From Phoronis australis (Eukaryota > Phoronida > Phoronidae): 64,000 bases of DNA. This document shows, one piece after another, positions 22,222 through 35,702 of the stretch (positions are counted from its first letter, which is position 1; the number at the start of each line of letters is the position of its first letter). A program made the position numbers and the translations under genes. The notes beneath the pieces are model-generated. The model saw only the letters and a program-made list of their open reading frames with translations, had not been told where the DNA came from and did not search any database. The stretch covers positions 133,165 through 197,164 of the forward strand of contig NMRA01000056.1 of the NCBI GenBank assembly GCA_002633005.1, in the 5' to 3' direction.

Positions 22222-24811
22222 GTAGGATTAGTTTACTTAATATTTCTTGAAGAAGAGGTGGAAAGTTTGGTTATATCAAAATATGCTGCTTGCTCCTAGA
22301 GTTTGAAATGTTTAGAAATCCTTGAAGTGTTGTGAAGTGAAAAAAAAAATCAATTTGATGTTCTTGTTTTTCAAAGTATGATCAGATAAAAAAATGCATG
22401 TTTGGTTTTACAAATTGTTATGTGTGTAAAATCTACTTCATCTTTGTAGGTCTCTTCACAATACTAGTGTCTGCAAGCAAATACAGTGAACTTGAAATGT
22501 GTAATAATCATTGGTATTTTGCAATTTCCATTTCAAATTTAATCCGTCTTGTGTCCAGTCCTCTGCCATTGGTCTTAGGACTAAACATGCACATTGCAAT
22601 CATCGATTTTACCCGTAGGGCAGACAGCAGTTTTCAAGTTACTGAATTCTTATTTTTCAGTCAGTTTAGATTGGTATCAATTTGCTTGCAATTGAAACAT
22701 GATTTTGAATTTTTCCACTAACACGTTGAGGTCATTGGCCTTTGATTGGCAATGTTTCCGGGGACACCGATTAATTATTTCTGTAATTATTGTTAGAGAA
22801 ATTAAGGACACATGGCTTTTTGAGATTTTTGTTCCTGGATCAAAGATCATAATTTTTCTCGATGTATATCATACAAAAAAGTCGCTTTGATATGATGTTT
22901 AACCTTCATCAAAAAAATTGAGGCATGCAACTTCAGTGAGATGATGAATTGTGCCTGTTTGGCATGATAGTTTTCTGTTGTCACAAAGTAATTCAGCCTG
23001 GCCATTTGACAGCTGTTCAGTATCATCTCACTTATGTAATTATTATCTTTCTCTCCTTGAACCCCATCTGCAATGTGTAATATGGTACTTGCATGGTGGT
23101 AGTTTTTCCAACTGTTTTATTAACATATGCAATTGACAAGGTCGAATTGGATCCATTATAAAACTTTCAGGATGTAAGTCTTTAGTGTTGTGATGGCCAC
23201 AATATGGACGTCTGTTTCACCCAGCTTCAAGTTCTGATGGTCAAATCGGCTACAATTTTTTTCATTCACTGTCATTTAGCAAGCATTGGACTTTATGTGA
23301 ATCATTCGACCATAACAGCATGCAGCGGTTGCCATTTGACAGCAGGATTGTGATTGGAAAGAATCAGAAATTTAGTGAAATTCCATTGCTTTGAAATCTT
23401 TGATCACATATAAACTGTAGGTTGTACTGTATGCTTGCACACAAAATACTCTTATTACCATCTGGTGTCACTGCAGTTTCAACAAGTTGCTATTAGAAAA
23501 TGGCTAATGCTTGTTTGTGTTTGTGTTTGTGTTGTTTCTAAAATATAAATTGAGATTCACTTTGTTATTGATGTTTATAAATAATAAAAAATATAAGTTA
23601 TGGTACATTGTCACCATTGCTCAATAGTATCTGTTGAGGTTGATAACATCAGCAAATGGCAATTAATCTATGGTTATTAAAAGACTTGGCTGACTTCAAC
23701 TAATATTTTAATTGCTTTTGCTTCGTAATGAAAATAGAAGTGCTAGCTAATTGTTGTTTATTATATTATCCGCACATAATGCCCGTGTTTCGAGACATTT
23801 TAAAATTTAGTTTTAATCAAAATCATTTGCACACAATGAATACGTTTCAGATTTCCTGAGAACTCAAGTAAAAAGCAGAATCTTATTATTTTGTGAACCA
23901 GACATTAACTACTTAAATAGTCCAAGACTTTCGTACTGGAAAACCCCACTACTTGGTGGACAGATGAAAGACAGATGAAGGACTCACAATTTTCAACCCC
24001 TGTAACATATCTGACAATTTAAAAATTTTCAGTATTCCCAGTATTTGTAAGAAAACTGCGAAATGAAAAGCTGGCAATATTGGCAACATTTTTTGTCTGC
24101 AATGAGTGTGCATTTACGTTGTGATAGATATCATCGTCATTTTGATACTAAGTGATTAATTTTACTAATACTTTAATGGTTTCTTTGCTCATTTCTGGGT
24201 TGAACTATTTCCTCGTTGGTAAAGCTTACGCCAAGGCCTTGTTGATCGGTCTTGATTGGCAGTGATCAAGTGGCCTCACTGACTTTGACATAGTGTCTGA
24301 ATGTAATGTTTTCTAGTTCACAGTAATTGCTCAAAGGAATCGTGCCCTTGTGCATGTGTTGAGGCAAAATCAAAGATTAAAGGGAGTAATGTGCGTTAGC
24401 ATCACAAAAGCGATGTTTTACTGAACTTGAGCTTGCTTACTGTCAAAACACATTTTATTTCATCCATAATGTAGTAGACATCAAAATTATCTGACCCTGT
24501 TGAATCAATCTTTACTTCAAAACATTTTACGTTGTCATCGATGTCCTCGTGAACATGGAAATTGTAAATCTATGACATCAATCTTTAGATCAAAACTCAT
24601 CTCATTCTTTAGTACTGTGATACACCTCAAAATTATAAACCTTCAGAATCTATTTTTACTTCAGAACACACTTTATGTAGTCGATAAAATCATGCACTGT
24701 AAAATTCTAAACCTGTAGAATCCATTTTCTTTTGTGGCACTAATGTAGCATACGGAAGATTCTTCTTACACATGCTGTGAAATTACACTAGACTTCCAGT
24801 TGTCCAGTAGT
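22222..24811. other. intron-like interval
   Basis: AT-rich. Only a short tgtttg microsatellite near 23513-23530 stands out. No exon recognised. Confidence 0.4.
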
Positions 24812-25273
24812 ATGCAAGTTCCACTGAATAACAATGGCAATGCTATGCTTCCTTGCAAATGCCATGTCTCCATCCAGTCGGAACAACAAGGTCATTTGGC
24901 CGAGGGAGTGTTCACTTGTAGGCAAGCCACTTCAAAGGTTGTGAATTTTGTGCAATTTTATGAACAGGACACGCAAGAGTGGAGACTTCCGCCAAAAGGC
25001 TGCAATGCACTGCCATACACTGGATCCTGTTTGGCGTGTACCACCTTGCAAAATGCTACCTCAGATTGCCTCAGTATCGACTTCAGCTGTAATCTCACTC
25101 GCCAAATACAACTTCATAGTAGTTGCAAAACTCGCCAAAGACGAGCTGAAACTAAGATCTTCCACTGCTTGCTACGTTTTCTCACAAACTGGTTGACGCA
25201 TTACAGTTACGTACCATTCCCCTGGTCTGTTAAAACCAAGAAATTTCCAACTTCATCAAGTTCGTTCGATTGA
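24812..25273 (+). CDS. 153-codon open frame, cysteine-rich, unidentified
   Basis: The frame is open from ATG at 24812 to TGA at 25271-25273 in a patch that is GC-richer than its flanks. The peptide contains about a dozen cysteines, including CKC and CLAC, but no signal peptide and no spacing I can match to a known domain. Another forward frame is open for 82 codons in the same stretch, so reduced stop density from base composition may explain both. No flanking splice sites or promoter could be tied to it. It might be a single-exon lineage-specific gene, a retro-copy or chance. Confidence 0.2.
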   Translation: MQVPLNNNGNAMLPCKCHVSIQSEQQGHLAEGVFTCRQATSKVVNFVQFYEQDTQEWRLPPKGCNALPYTGSCLACTTLQNATSDCLSIDFSCNLTRQIQLHSSCKTRQRRAETKIFHCLLRFLTNWLTHYSYVPFPWSVKTKKFPTSSSSFD

Positions 25274-26251
25274 ATATGACAAACAAGCCTCTTTTGTTGG
25301 TACAAAATGCTGTGGTACTAAGTGAGTCAGAGCTTACATTCACACAAAGAAATCAGCAAGAGAAAGTTATGTCTGATTTCTCTGAAAGTTAACCAATTTT
25401 CTCCATTGGAAGTTTTTTTGGTGTATTTCATGCAAAACACGTCTTCTTCACGACCATTGTTGTTGATTGTCATTTAGAAAGAGTATTTTTAAATATCGGT
25501 GTCGGGTGTGCTGTTTGCAATAAAACTGCTGATTAGGTGAGCTTATTCAGATGAACACAAAGTGAGAGAGGTGGGGTATGTAAACATTGCCAACTTTCTC
25601 CCCTTGCTCTTGCTGTCAAACTGATAACAACACGGCTATATCCCGAGTGAAATCTGGATATTTTTACTCATTCCACAGCGCGGGTGCGTAACGAATTTAG
25701 AACTTTCCCTGCACTAATATTTATTTTTTTGCAGTTTCTCCGTGAAAGAAGGCCACTAAGATAGTGTGTAGTCTAACACAGTCATTATAGATATTTTGTT
25801 GTATCATAGTCCTGGAAATCTCATTTGTTTTAAGATTATTATTCAGGAATAAGGAATTCCAAAATGGGCAAAATTTTGTCCAAAAGAATAATTTAGCTCG
25901 TTGTGATATGTTTGAAGTCAATTATTGAGTGCTGCCTCAAGAAACGAGACATGTATAGGATGCTTGCGGAACTAAAACGTTTCAGCAACCACAACTTTGA
26001 ATTGGCACAATCTGCATAGTTGCCAACATTTCAAGTGAAAAAACGTACGTCTGTTTCTAGGATATGTTGCTGCAAGGTCAAAATGTCCGCTGCAACTGAC
26101 TGAAAGACATTATGCTGATGGCGTCTTAGTCGCCTGTGAAATGAAACGGCGAAATAAGAAGTAAATAGTCTGGAAAAGTGCAAAAATGTACAGCCACAAC
26201 AGCATAAGAAAGTCTGAAATTCCATCGCCTGTGTCAAAAATTACTTTCTGA
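25274..26251. other. non-coding interval
   Basis: AT-rich sequence, no recognised exon or repeat pair. Confidence 0.35.
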
Positions 26252-26286
26252 TGCTGTGGCACGATGCCCTGCATCGTGCCACAGCA
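26252..26286. repeat. perfect short hairpin, 16-bp arms, 3-base loop
   Basis: tgctgtggcacgatgc (26252-26267) pairs exactly with gcatcgtgccacagca (26271-26286) across cct. It is the smallest of three near-perfect snap-back palindromes in the window. Confidence 0.9.
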
Positions 26287-27090
26287 GTGCAGCCACTACA
26301 AAAAACTGCACGTGGTATCCCCAAAAGCAAGACGGTTGTCAGCTACGCCTCAAATCTTACCCAGCTCATTAGTTGCTGCTTCAGCGTTTTCTCATTACTG
26401 GATGCTGACACGGCATTTTTGACGAAGTGTGGCTTTTGTGTCTAACAGTTAACTTTAATCCATGTGAGCTCCATGTATAACTTTGATACACATCCTGCAG
26501 ATATTTATTAATTTATCTGATTTAAGGTTCTACACCCACTGACTTCAAATTATTTGCTGTTAAGATTGCTGTCCTGCGTGCAGAAAATTGATAACAAGAG
26601 GCTCCTCTGTTTCACATTGACCTAAAACCATTTCACTGGTAACATTGTGGCCACATGGGCCATGTTACAGTTAGCTGGCTTGTAGGTCACTTTACATTTT
26701 ACCTACTGGATAAGTTTGATTGTTATATTTCTTCAACAGTTTCACTGAATTAGAAAACAGTTGATAATGCAGGTGTCTGCCAAAGCATTGCGGCTTACCG
26801 TTAATGCAGTTAGGTTCTGCGTTATGTATTTTACTGTTGTGCATAACATAGGTTTAACTGTTGAACTTACTGGTTTTATCGCACGTTTTAAAGGCTGTGT
26901 TATTTCTTATTATGATGTGTACATGCCCCTCATTCACGGTTAATGACTCAATAATTTGATGTAACTAAGCATGCTTTTTTACAGTATTTTTGCCCTGAAG
27001 TTGAAAGGTCGTTTTACTAATCATCAGTTGTTTCATCACCTCTTTGAAACCTGTCCTGAGAATTTCATCAAAATTCAGGCTGGGACTGTG
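26287..27090. other. non-coding interval
   Basis: No recognised feature. Confidence 0.35.
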
Positions 27091-27250
27091 ATGGAAAAGA
27101 TGGACGTTCAGATGGGAAGGATGGGCCCTCAGATGGGAGGAGTGGACTTTGAGAAGGGAAGGATTGGCCCTCAGATGGGAGGAGTGGACTTTGAGATGGG
27201 AAGGATTGGCCCTCAAATGGGAGGAGTGGACTTTCAAATGGGAAGGATGG
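27091..27250. repeat. minisatellite, 42-bp unit built of two 21-bp halves
   Basis: Alternating 21-bp halves of the form caRatgggaggagtggactt- and gaRatgggaaggattggccc- repeat about three and a half times from 27109 to 27250, with a diverged half unit before. The period is divisible by three, so the plus frame reads GRIGPQMGGVDFEM repeatedly and the minus frame reads a Pro/Ser/His-rich repeat. Neither is embedded in a longer recognisable protein: the plus frame (26971-27303) begins in AT-rich sequence and stops soon after the array. Treated as a tandem repeat and not a gene. Confidence 0.85.
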
Positions 27251-28200
27251 TGCTGGAAAATGTGAAGGACAGAGGAGAACTGGGAAGAACAGAATGGGAA
27301 TGACGAACCAAAAATGGGAAAGATATACTTGCGAGAATTGTGATGGGAAGGGCCAGTTTGTGAATAAAGTGGCTTCTACAGCACACGCCATCCAAACTCT
27401 TTGTTTGAAATGGATGTCACCAACTCTGTCGAAGTATGGTAGAAACATTCATTTTCAGGTTCTGAATTTCTTTGATAGTCAAAACCTATTTTTCTAGCTT
27501 TTTGTGTTGCGTCTTTGTTAGTACTCCGATGACATCTTAACAATTGTGTCAATCGAAATTCGATCATGTTATCGATACCATTGTTTTGCTATGAGTTTTG
27601 CTGCCTTTTACTAAAAAGGCGTGGTCACGTGTTCCAATTTATAACAGATTGGTATAGAGTCAAATATCACTTCTACAGGCTGTTATCAAGTTAAAATCTA
27701 TAATTTTGTTGATATTTGGCTAAATACATTACGTAAGTCAACAAGGTCCTTCATAACCTTAACACTCACGTTGACTCTCCATACTCGGATGACTGACCCT
27801 TTTTTGAATTTTGAACAATATCATTTCAGAACGGGTATGATGTTCTCAGCTATCTGCCTTCCTTAGTTTTGGTTTTTTCAATTTTATAGCTCTTGGGATG
27901 TTTAGCTGATCGATTGCAGTATATGGTGTTGAGGTCTAGATACTACTGATACACGATTTCTTCAGCATATTGAAATTACTGAAAAGCAAATTCCAGTACT
28001 GGGAAGCGCTTTACCCCTGGGATTATTCTGCAGGACTTAATAAACTTTCCAGTTGCAACAGCAGTTCAATAACCTTTCAGCCAATCTCTAAAGTCTGCAG
28101 ATCAATGGTGTGTGGCCTCTCCTCAATATGCTCTCTTAGTGGAGTAGACATTCTATGTTGGCTTGTATCCTGGCTTGCCAAACCAGGGAATGTGCAAAAA
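27251..28200. other. non-coding interval
   Basis: No recognised feature. An 81-codon open frame at 27970-28215 shows no family resemblance. Confidence 0.35.
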
Positions 28201-28625
28201 TTGCACAGCACTTAATTTGTCCCGTTAATAATTAATTGACACAGCTAATAGTTAATTCATGTAATTTACTTACCTAATTTAATTATTTTAGTACAAGGGT
28301 CTGCCAGTGACAGTCAGCTGATGTTCAGGCTCAGATTTTAGCAAATTTCAATATCAATTTGTGTTACTCTTAATTTTACTTCAAAGATTTGAGTACAGAG
28401 ATTGATTGGATTAGCAAAAATTTGTTGTGCTTCTTTTTTAATGAAATAAAAGTATGAAAAGTTAATAATTCTCCCTATTGATTTATGCAGTAAAATTTAT
28501 TGGGTTACTAATTAATTTTTACTCTTAATAATTAATTGATCATGTCAATAATTAATTTTGAAGATTACTGATTGATGTCGTTAGGAATTGTTCAACCTGG
28601 GTAATTAATTTAAGCAATTAGTTTT
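28201..28625. repeat. taattaatt-rich low-complexity stretch
   Basis: Repeated occurrences of ataattaatt(g/t) occur near 28228, 28505-28560 and 28600. Some are followed by gacac or gatcatgtc. It may be an old AT-rich repeat or a relaxed-helix region. No coding is evident. Confidence 0.45.
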
Positions 28626-31600
28626 TGCACGTAAGTTACCTGCATAAAGTTCCCAGGTTTGTCCATCTGTAGTATTGTGGTCAATGTCCAAGTCTCTGGT
28701 GTGGTTTTGTAAGATTGTCAATGCAGTTCTCAAGTTGGCTTGTGTTTTAGCAAATGAAACTGTATTGTGATGTGGTCTCTGAAATGACTTTCTCAGTGCT
28801 AATTACAACAGGTTAGCCAAAACAAAAATAACAGTGGAATGGCGTTTTGTCAAGATGAAGTTCTTTATCTTACAGTTGATACCAACTTTGTTTTCGCTCA
28901 CTGTTCAAGTCAGAAGTGATGATCACCTTATTTCAAAAAGTGAATTTTTTTTGCAAATGAATACCTGGCCATGTCTACTACATACTATAAAAAACTGACT
29001 TGGTACCGAAAAGTTTCTTAAAATTAAAACACAATATGACGGAACAGTGAAATTTGATTTTATCAAAATTTTGACGTAGAGCTCTGGCCCTGGACGACCA
29101 ATGTATTCTATAACCAGAGCTTTTCATCGCAAGACTAGACGGGACAGTTTAGACTGAGAATTTCCGGCTGTCTGCCGAATTCGGTTTTGATAATGTTGGG
29201 GTTATCAAGTCGAGCCTAATTTCAGTGCTTCATTTTCATTTTTACCTTTTTGTTCATCAAGCGAGACTCTTGAGCTACGTTCTAGACAAGCATCGATTTC
29301 CCTGGCAAAATTAGTCAACAAATTCGATAATTACGTCATCATTCTCCTGAGTCTTAGAACCACTTTCGACAACATATCAAACTACATGCTACCAGTTTTT
29401 CAACAAGATATTTTTGGGTGTTAAAAACTTTTGTTTCAGTATCGTACCTATAGAAGTGACATTTGGTTTAATATGAGAATTTTGTTTAGCAATTATCAAT
29501 GAAATGTTTAGCCCCTACTAGCAGGCGTGTTTACATGACTTTCAAAAAACCAGTGGTATTTACGTAGCTGAATTAGAGTTAGTATTTGCATCAATTATTA
29601 CTGTAATAATTCATATGTGCGATGTTTACCTGTTGCAGAGATATTTTTTGTCATGTAATTCGATTTCTGAGCAGTGAATGTTATCTGTAGTATTTACCTA
29701 TACTAGTCCTATAAAACAGAATTTAAAAAATGAAAAGATTACCTTGTAAAAATCCAATCCAATACTTTGTGTTTCTGACAGCGTACATTGTACTTGCCTT
29801 TGTTGTCCTGCTCTTGGCCGACTATTCCACTTTTTGAATTTTTCTGCCATCCCACCTTACCATCAAAATGTCCCACTTTTTGACACACGTCAACACTGAC
29901 ATATTATCATATACTACTGTAATTTCCCACGCATCATAGCTCTATTTTCCCGTTTGACTGGAGAGAAAAAACGGGACATTTCATGGGTTTTCAAGCACGC
30001 GCAACTTCCCATTCAACAAAACTGCCGTCAGGCGCTTTTATGTGTAAATTCTCCATTTGACAAAATTGCTGTCATAAGTTTTGGTGTTTTGCACCAAAGT
30101 TCATTTCACCCAAGGCTTGCATTTTGGCATAGACCCAGATTCCCCACTTTTTATCTGGAAGTCCCGCTTTTCAATCCAATTGTTCGTTTTTTTCATTCTC
30201 CAATGTTACAATAGGTGTACATTTGTCTCTTTATCATGAATGCTGTTATTTTCCAGAGTCCACTTTCTTTAGTAACATAACAATCCTAAAATGTGTTCCA
30301 ATGTAGTCTCTTGTTTGCGGTAATGCAAACTACATGTATCAGGATCACTAATCTTTCGTTTCTGAAGAAATGAATTTATTTACAAACTACCTATGGAAAT
30401 TCCTACATTGCAAATTAAGTTATGATCTATGCACAATAGATGTTTGCTCAGAAAGTCTTTGCAGGCAAATGTCGGATAGGTAGTTGGAGAAATTAGTTTA
30501 TCACATTTTTGTAAATGTCACTGCATCCTGAATATTTACTGGAGAATTGTATCAAGTGGCACCAAGGGTCTAATTAATATAAGTTTGGATGAATGCCCAA
30601 CTTCCTTCTTCCATATTCTAAATTCATTGTCTTGATAGAGTAGAAATCTTTCATGAATCATTGAAATTATTTTCCTACTGATTTAATTAGTCATTAGTCT
30701 TTCTGGTTCATTTCGTTTTTATGTTACTATTACCCCCCTATTATTTCTCGCATTTTGGTAACACTCTTGGTTTTTATAATTAAAAGAAGAATGTTTTTAA
30801 ACATATCAGATATGCAAAATAATGATCATTTATGAATTAAAGTATATATTGTTTGCTTCTGCTGTAATTATACACCATCTAGAAGGGATGAAGGGCTTTC
30901 AAGTGGTATGAAATATGCAATTTGGTTAAAAAATGGTGAAGGTGCGAAAAGTTTTAGTGACATTCGACTTCATAGGATTAACCAACACCGAACAAACCAA
31001 TGCAAACAAATGCCACCCATACCCATTGCGCAACCTCAGCAATGCGAGATAGAAGTTGGTATTCCACTCTGGGCTAGAGTACTGTGATTTTAACAAGAAG
31101 AAAATTTTACCCCATCATTTGAAAATTTTATATTATAGTACAACTGTCATCATAAACACATGATGAAATTTTGAATATTTTTGGCAGTACAATGAGTGCT
31201 TGAAAAAGGAAGAAAAATGAGACGGTTATAGTCGTTATTTTTGTTGGAATGAGAGGAAACTTTACCGTTGTTACTGTTGGTGATTTCAGCTCCTCATATT
31301 GACTGATAGGGCTAGCACTTTGATGAAATACAGTAACTCACTGCTGTTCAAAACAATCAAATATAATGTGAAGACAACTATAAGAAAAATAAAATTGTGC
31401 TCACGGGCGACATACACGTGGGAAGTGACCCTTGGTTAAGACTAATGCTGAAAGCCTAAGTTCAGTTATTTTTATCACGAAAATGTGTGTATTTTAATTG
31501 CTAACAGAACACAGGCATGCTTTTGTTTCGAAATTGCAGAAAAATATTGGGGAGTCATGTTCCAAGAAAGGTTAGGTGAGAAAGGCTGCAACATGCTGAT

Positions 31601-33252
31601 TAAACACAACTACGTCATCAGCTTTCAACCAAGGTGGACAGGTGTGGATTATCTGTTTCCATAGCAACACTTTCCTATAATTTCCTCTGTTTGGAAGTGT
31701 CCTTTACTGCTAATTATCACCTCACAAGAAACCTGATTCTATGTAGATCCTAATTACTTGGAAAATGTGTCGACTCATTTAGGTAATATTTTATAATCCC
31801 TGATGATATTTCATTTTTCAATATTGTTACTTGACCATAGGACATTTCATGTTGGCGAAATACTTGCGATCCCATGGTACAGGCCAAAAGCAATTGGATG
31901 TAAACTGTGAAGATCTGACTTTGTTGTAATGACTGCTGATTGCAGTTGGGATTGGCAGGTAGTTCAAAATCATTGTAGGTATCCGACTCAATCAGGAACA
32001 TTGTTGACCTGTGATTTCTCTATTACACAGTATGGCCAACATGTGGAATTCTACTTTTGTCAAATTTCTCCACAAAAATAAAGATTAAGGAAATTAAACT
32101 CTAATGCTAGCATGGTTTGTGCAATGTAGCAACATTTGGTAACTAAGATTTCCATTATTTGTAGCAAAGTAACCGGCCTTTGCAAAATGAAAAAGACATA
32201 CCTGAGTGCTAACAATGTTCTTGCAAACAATAGAGATGAGAGATGGTTCACGTACCTGATAAACTGGATTCACTGACTCACAAACACATACCACCAACCA
32301 GCCGAGATGGTACACGCACGCGAGTCAGTGAGCAATGGTTGTGAGCCTATTATGAACTATAAATATTTGTTTGTAGATACCTATTTTATTAGAGCGAAAC
32401 AACACCTGAATTTTTTAGGTGTCCACAAAAATTTTTTTGGTTTCAAACAGCCGACAACTTTTTTGTCATCCATCTGTCATCCCTCGATATCTTTGTTGTT
32501 TGTCAATAATCTAAAATGCATGATGGATTGTGATGAACTTTGGCACAAAATTATTTGCCAAAAGACCCCTAGCACCAATCTAGTTTTGGAATATTGGCAT
32601 TGCCAATTAAGTTTTCTGCAAGACATTCGTCATTCATATTTGAGAAAAACGAGACCAATTTAGCCCGAACTTTTAACAGAGGTAGTTGACAGTAATGCTC
32701 CAATACCAGTCGATTCATGGACGGATTCAACTACTGGGGCACCCCTGTTGGACAGTTTTTGATGAGACATTTTCATGAATTCTGATGAGATTTGTGGTGG
32801 GAACAGGCCATCACCAGCCGCTTTTCAAAAAATCAAGTACTTTGGCACTTCCTATTGGAAATTTAAATTTTTGGCAAGATTTTCTTTGTTGTTTATTGTC
32901 ATAAAGACTTTTCAAATTTTAATGAAACATGCCACATGGGTTTATAAAGGGGATGTGCCAGCGTCGATTGATTTTTGGACAGATATGACTGCTGTGGCGG
33001 ACCGTTATGGCCATTTTACAAAATATTGCTTGTCCATGAATTATTGTCAGTATGGCGCGATAAATTTTGGTGATACTTGGTGTGGTTGATTTCGCAGGTT
33101 TGATTGCAGTAGCACCCTCTGTTGGCCATTTTAGTTTATTACTGAGAGCAGCAGCACCAGTTGATTTTCCTCAAAGTGGGGGGGTGTGAGTTCTCTCTGA
33201 AAATGGAGAGGGTGTGCCGCTGAGTTGTCAAAATTCAGGCCAGGCAATTAAC
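28626..33252. other. intron-like interval with one repeat fragment
   Basis: Mostly featureless AT-rich sequence. 32027-32085 (acacagtatggccaacatg...aaatttctccacaaa) matches 42390-42440 (acacaatatggctgacaag...aaatttctacacaaa). No exon recognised. Confidence 0.4.
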
Positions 33253-33360
33253 GACAAAATACCCACCCCAGACAATATCTAGACTAAAATACATACCCGA
33301 GACAGTACCTGCTAGAGACGATACATAGACTAAAATACATACATGAGACAATACCAAATT
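33253..33360. repeat. degenerate 46-bp tandem repeat
   Basis: agactaaaatacatac starts at 33281 and again at 33327, each followed by -gagaca-ta. A weaker half unit (gacaaaatacccaccccagacaatat) precedes them. Further diverged 'gacacaatacct' pieces occur near 33510. Confidence 0.65.
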
Positions 33361-35604
33361 TGTGAATACCTTCCACCTCTTGAATAATGAATATTTGGAT
33401 AGACAATAACTTGCATGAAGCGTGTCCAAGGACTCAGGGAGCCTAGCAGTGACATAGCAGAGGTCATCTCAAGTGTAGGGAGAAAACATATCCCAGACAC
33501 CTACTTGACACAATACCTCAAGCCAAATTACCTACCCCGGGCAGTCCCTGAGAGGGCCATATTTCACCCGAGTTGGCGACACATCCCGTAACTCACCCAT
33601 TCTATGGGAAAAACAAACCGGGTGATTTTCAGCTTTGGTATAGTCGTCTAATTAGTCTAATCATAGTACTTGATGCTACACTATGGTCGTTGGTACATTT
33701 CATCCTTTTGCATTGCTCTTGTTAAAACTGGAAGGCAGGTTTAAGCTGCTTTGTCATGATAGTAGTAGTCCGGACTAGTTTACGGTTTGAACATATGTTC
33801 AATTATCAAAACAAATTACTGTTTTTACCAACAGACCCGAGACTCGAAATTTTGTTGTTAGTGAATGCGAGAAAGTGTTCACTAAAAGCGTTGTGTTATC
33901 TGAGTGGTTAATAACTGTGGAGTAACCAGGATGCTGGTCTTAATTTATTTTTTTTTCAAATAAGTTTGATCGAAAGGATCCTAACCGACCTTAATGTTTG
34001 CCGCAAATTCGCAATTTGTCAGCCATAATAGACTGAACTTGTAACAAAATACGAACTTGGTGAGAGTTTTTGTCTCAGTTCCTGAATATAGCGAACATTT
34101 TTCATCACCCTTAATTTGCAGATATTTTACAAGAGTGCACTTCAGTGTATTCATGAGACCAACACAAATGCATTTGGATTTGAAATTGATGGATGGCTAC
34201 CACGTACATTCAATATTTATCAAACTATTCTATGATATACAAGGCAAGCAAAATGAAAATGGGGGTAAGATTGCTGTAGGTGATTTTAGCGACCTGTTGT
34301 TAAAGTTATATGAACTATAAATTTCAAAATAGGTCAAACTTTTCAAATACTATGTTGGGAATCCCTTTTTAGCTATGATTTTCATTTCGAGTTCAACCAT
34401 AGGAAACTGACTGTAACCATGGGTGCCCATGAGAGTGAAATCTGAAATGTGAGGTCTAACTCGGTATCTCTCTGTATAAGTAATCTTCGTAAGCATAACG
34501 GCAGTGGCTCATAACTAATCGCCCATGAATTCATTATAAAATGTTTGAACATGATAAAATTGTCTTAAATGTTCTTTGTTATTAAACATTTTAGGATAGA
34601 GGAAAAAACTATTTAGTGTAAACCTGAGGCAGGTGCTGCTCTTATGTCACTGGAATAACTCCAGTTGGCTTGCATTCTAACTTTAGTACTGCCCAAAATT
34701 CTGGTCTAAATTACGTTCTGCTCTCACTACTTGCACACTTTGGTGGCGTTGTAAAAATGATTGTTGTGCATTGTTGTTTAGGACATGATGCCTCATTTTA
34801 GCATCAATTTTAACAACGCAAACATGAAAGTGCACGTAAACCAAACATGCAACACTATTGTAGTTTTGATATACCTGTTTTCAAGCAAAATGGCGAATTC
34901 GTGCATTGAATTTGGTTTAAAACTCTCATGGTTGGGAAATAGTGTTAGTCAGCCATTCTAAATACGTTGTACGGAAGTCTTTTTAGCGGGCCCTTGAAAT
35001 TACAACTGTTTCTTGAGAATGATTATTACTGTAACTAGTCACTTACTGAGCCTGATGCTCATTAATTTTATGGTCTTGCCAAGGCAAGTGTGAATTTATG
35101 ATTGGGTAGGCCAGTGAGATTTGCGGCCCCAGGCGAATGTTGCCTGAGATTACAGTGGATTCAAATAGTCATAGCATTATAATAAATCTTTACTTAGTTC
35201 CTCAAAAGTAATTGGCAAAATTATTACTTTTCTATTTTTTCAAAGGCCGATTACTTTAATCTAAATATTAGAAACTCTATTAAATGATGGTTTATGACAT
35301 CTGTACACTACAAACCAAACTAACAACAGACACAACTTTTTCTTAATATAAATTTTTGTTGAGAAAATTGACAAAATAAATTTTACTTGTCTGCAGTATT
35401 GTGTGTTAACCAGGTGAAGAATTAGGACATGGTAATTCTCCACTTCTTTCACATAAAATAAATTAACTATATTTCCTGATGATCAAGATGTGCCAAATAA
35501 ACTGAGCATACAGAATTTTTAGTTTACGGGTGTGTGAAAGTAACTGAATTACTAAGCCAACTGCCCTTTTACGAATTGAACTGAAATGTTGTCTGCGAAT
35601 CAGA
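33361..35604. other. intron-like interval
   Basis: No recognised feature. Confidence 0.4.
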
Positions 35605-35702
35605 CGGGCGAAAATTCCCACCAACTTGCCGCAAGTGAAGTAAGTAAGGGACAAAATATTGCTTCAGAAAATAATTTTGGATGTACGAAATCAGAGTGAT
35701 GT
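35605..35702 (+). repeat. dispersed repeat family F, copy 2
   Basis: Same-orientation partner of 20770-20872 (see there). The copies share the attcccaccaa and ataattttgg-tgt blocks. Confidence 0.65.

Noticed and set aside
26971-27303. 110-codon frame with 14-residue repeats
   Set aside because: The repeat is a minisatellite, and the flanking parts of the frame look random.
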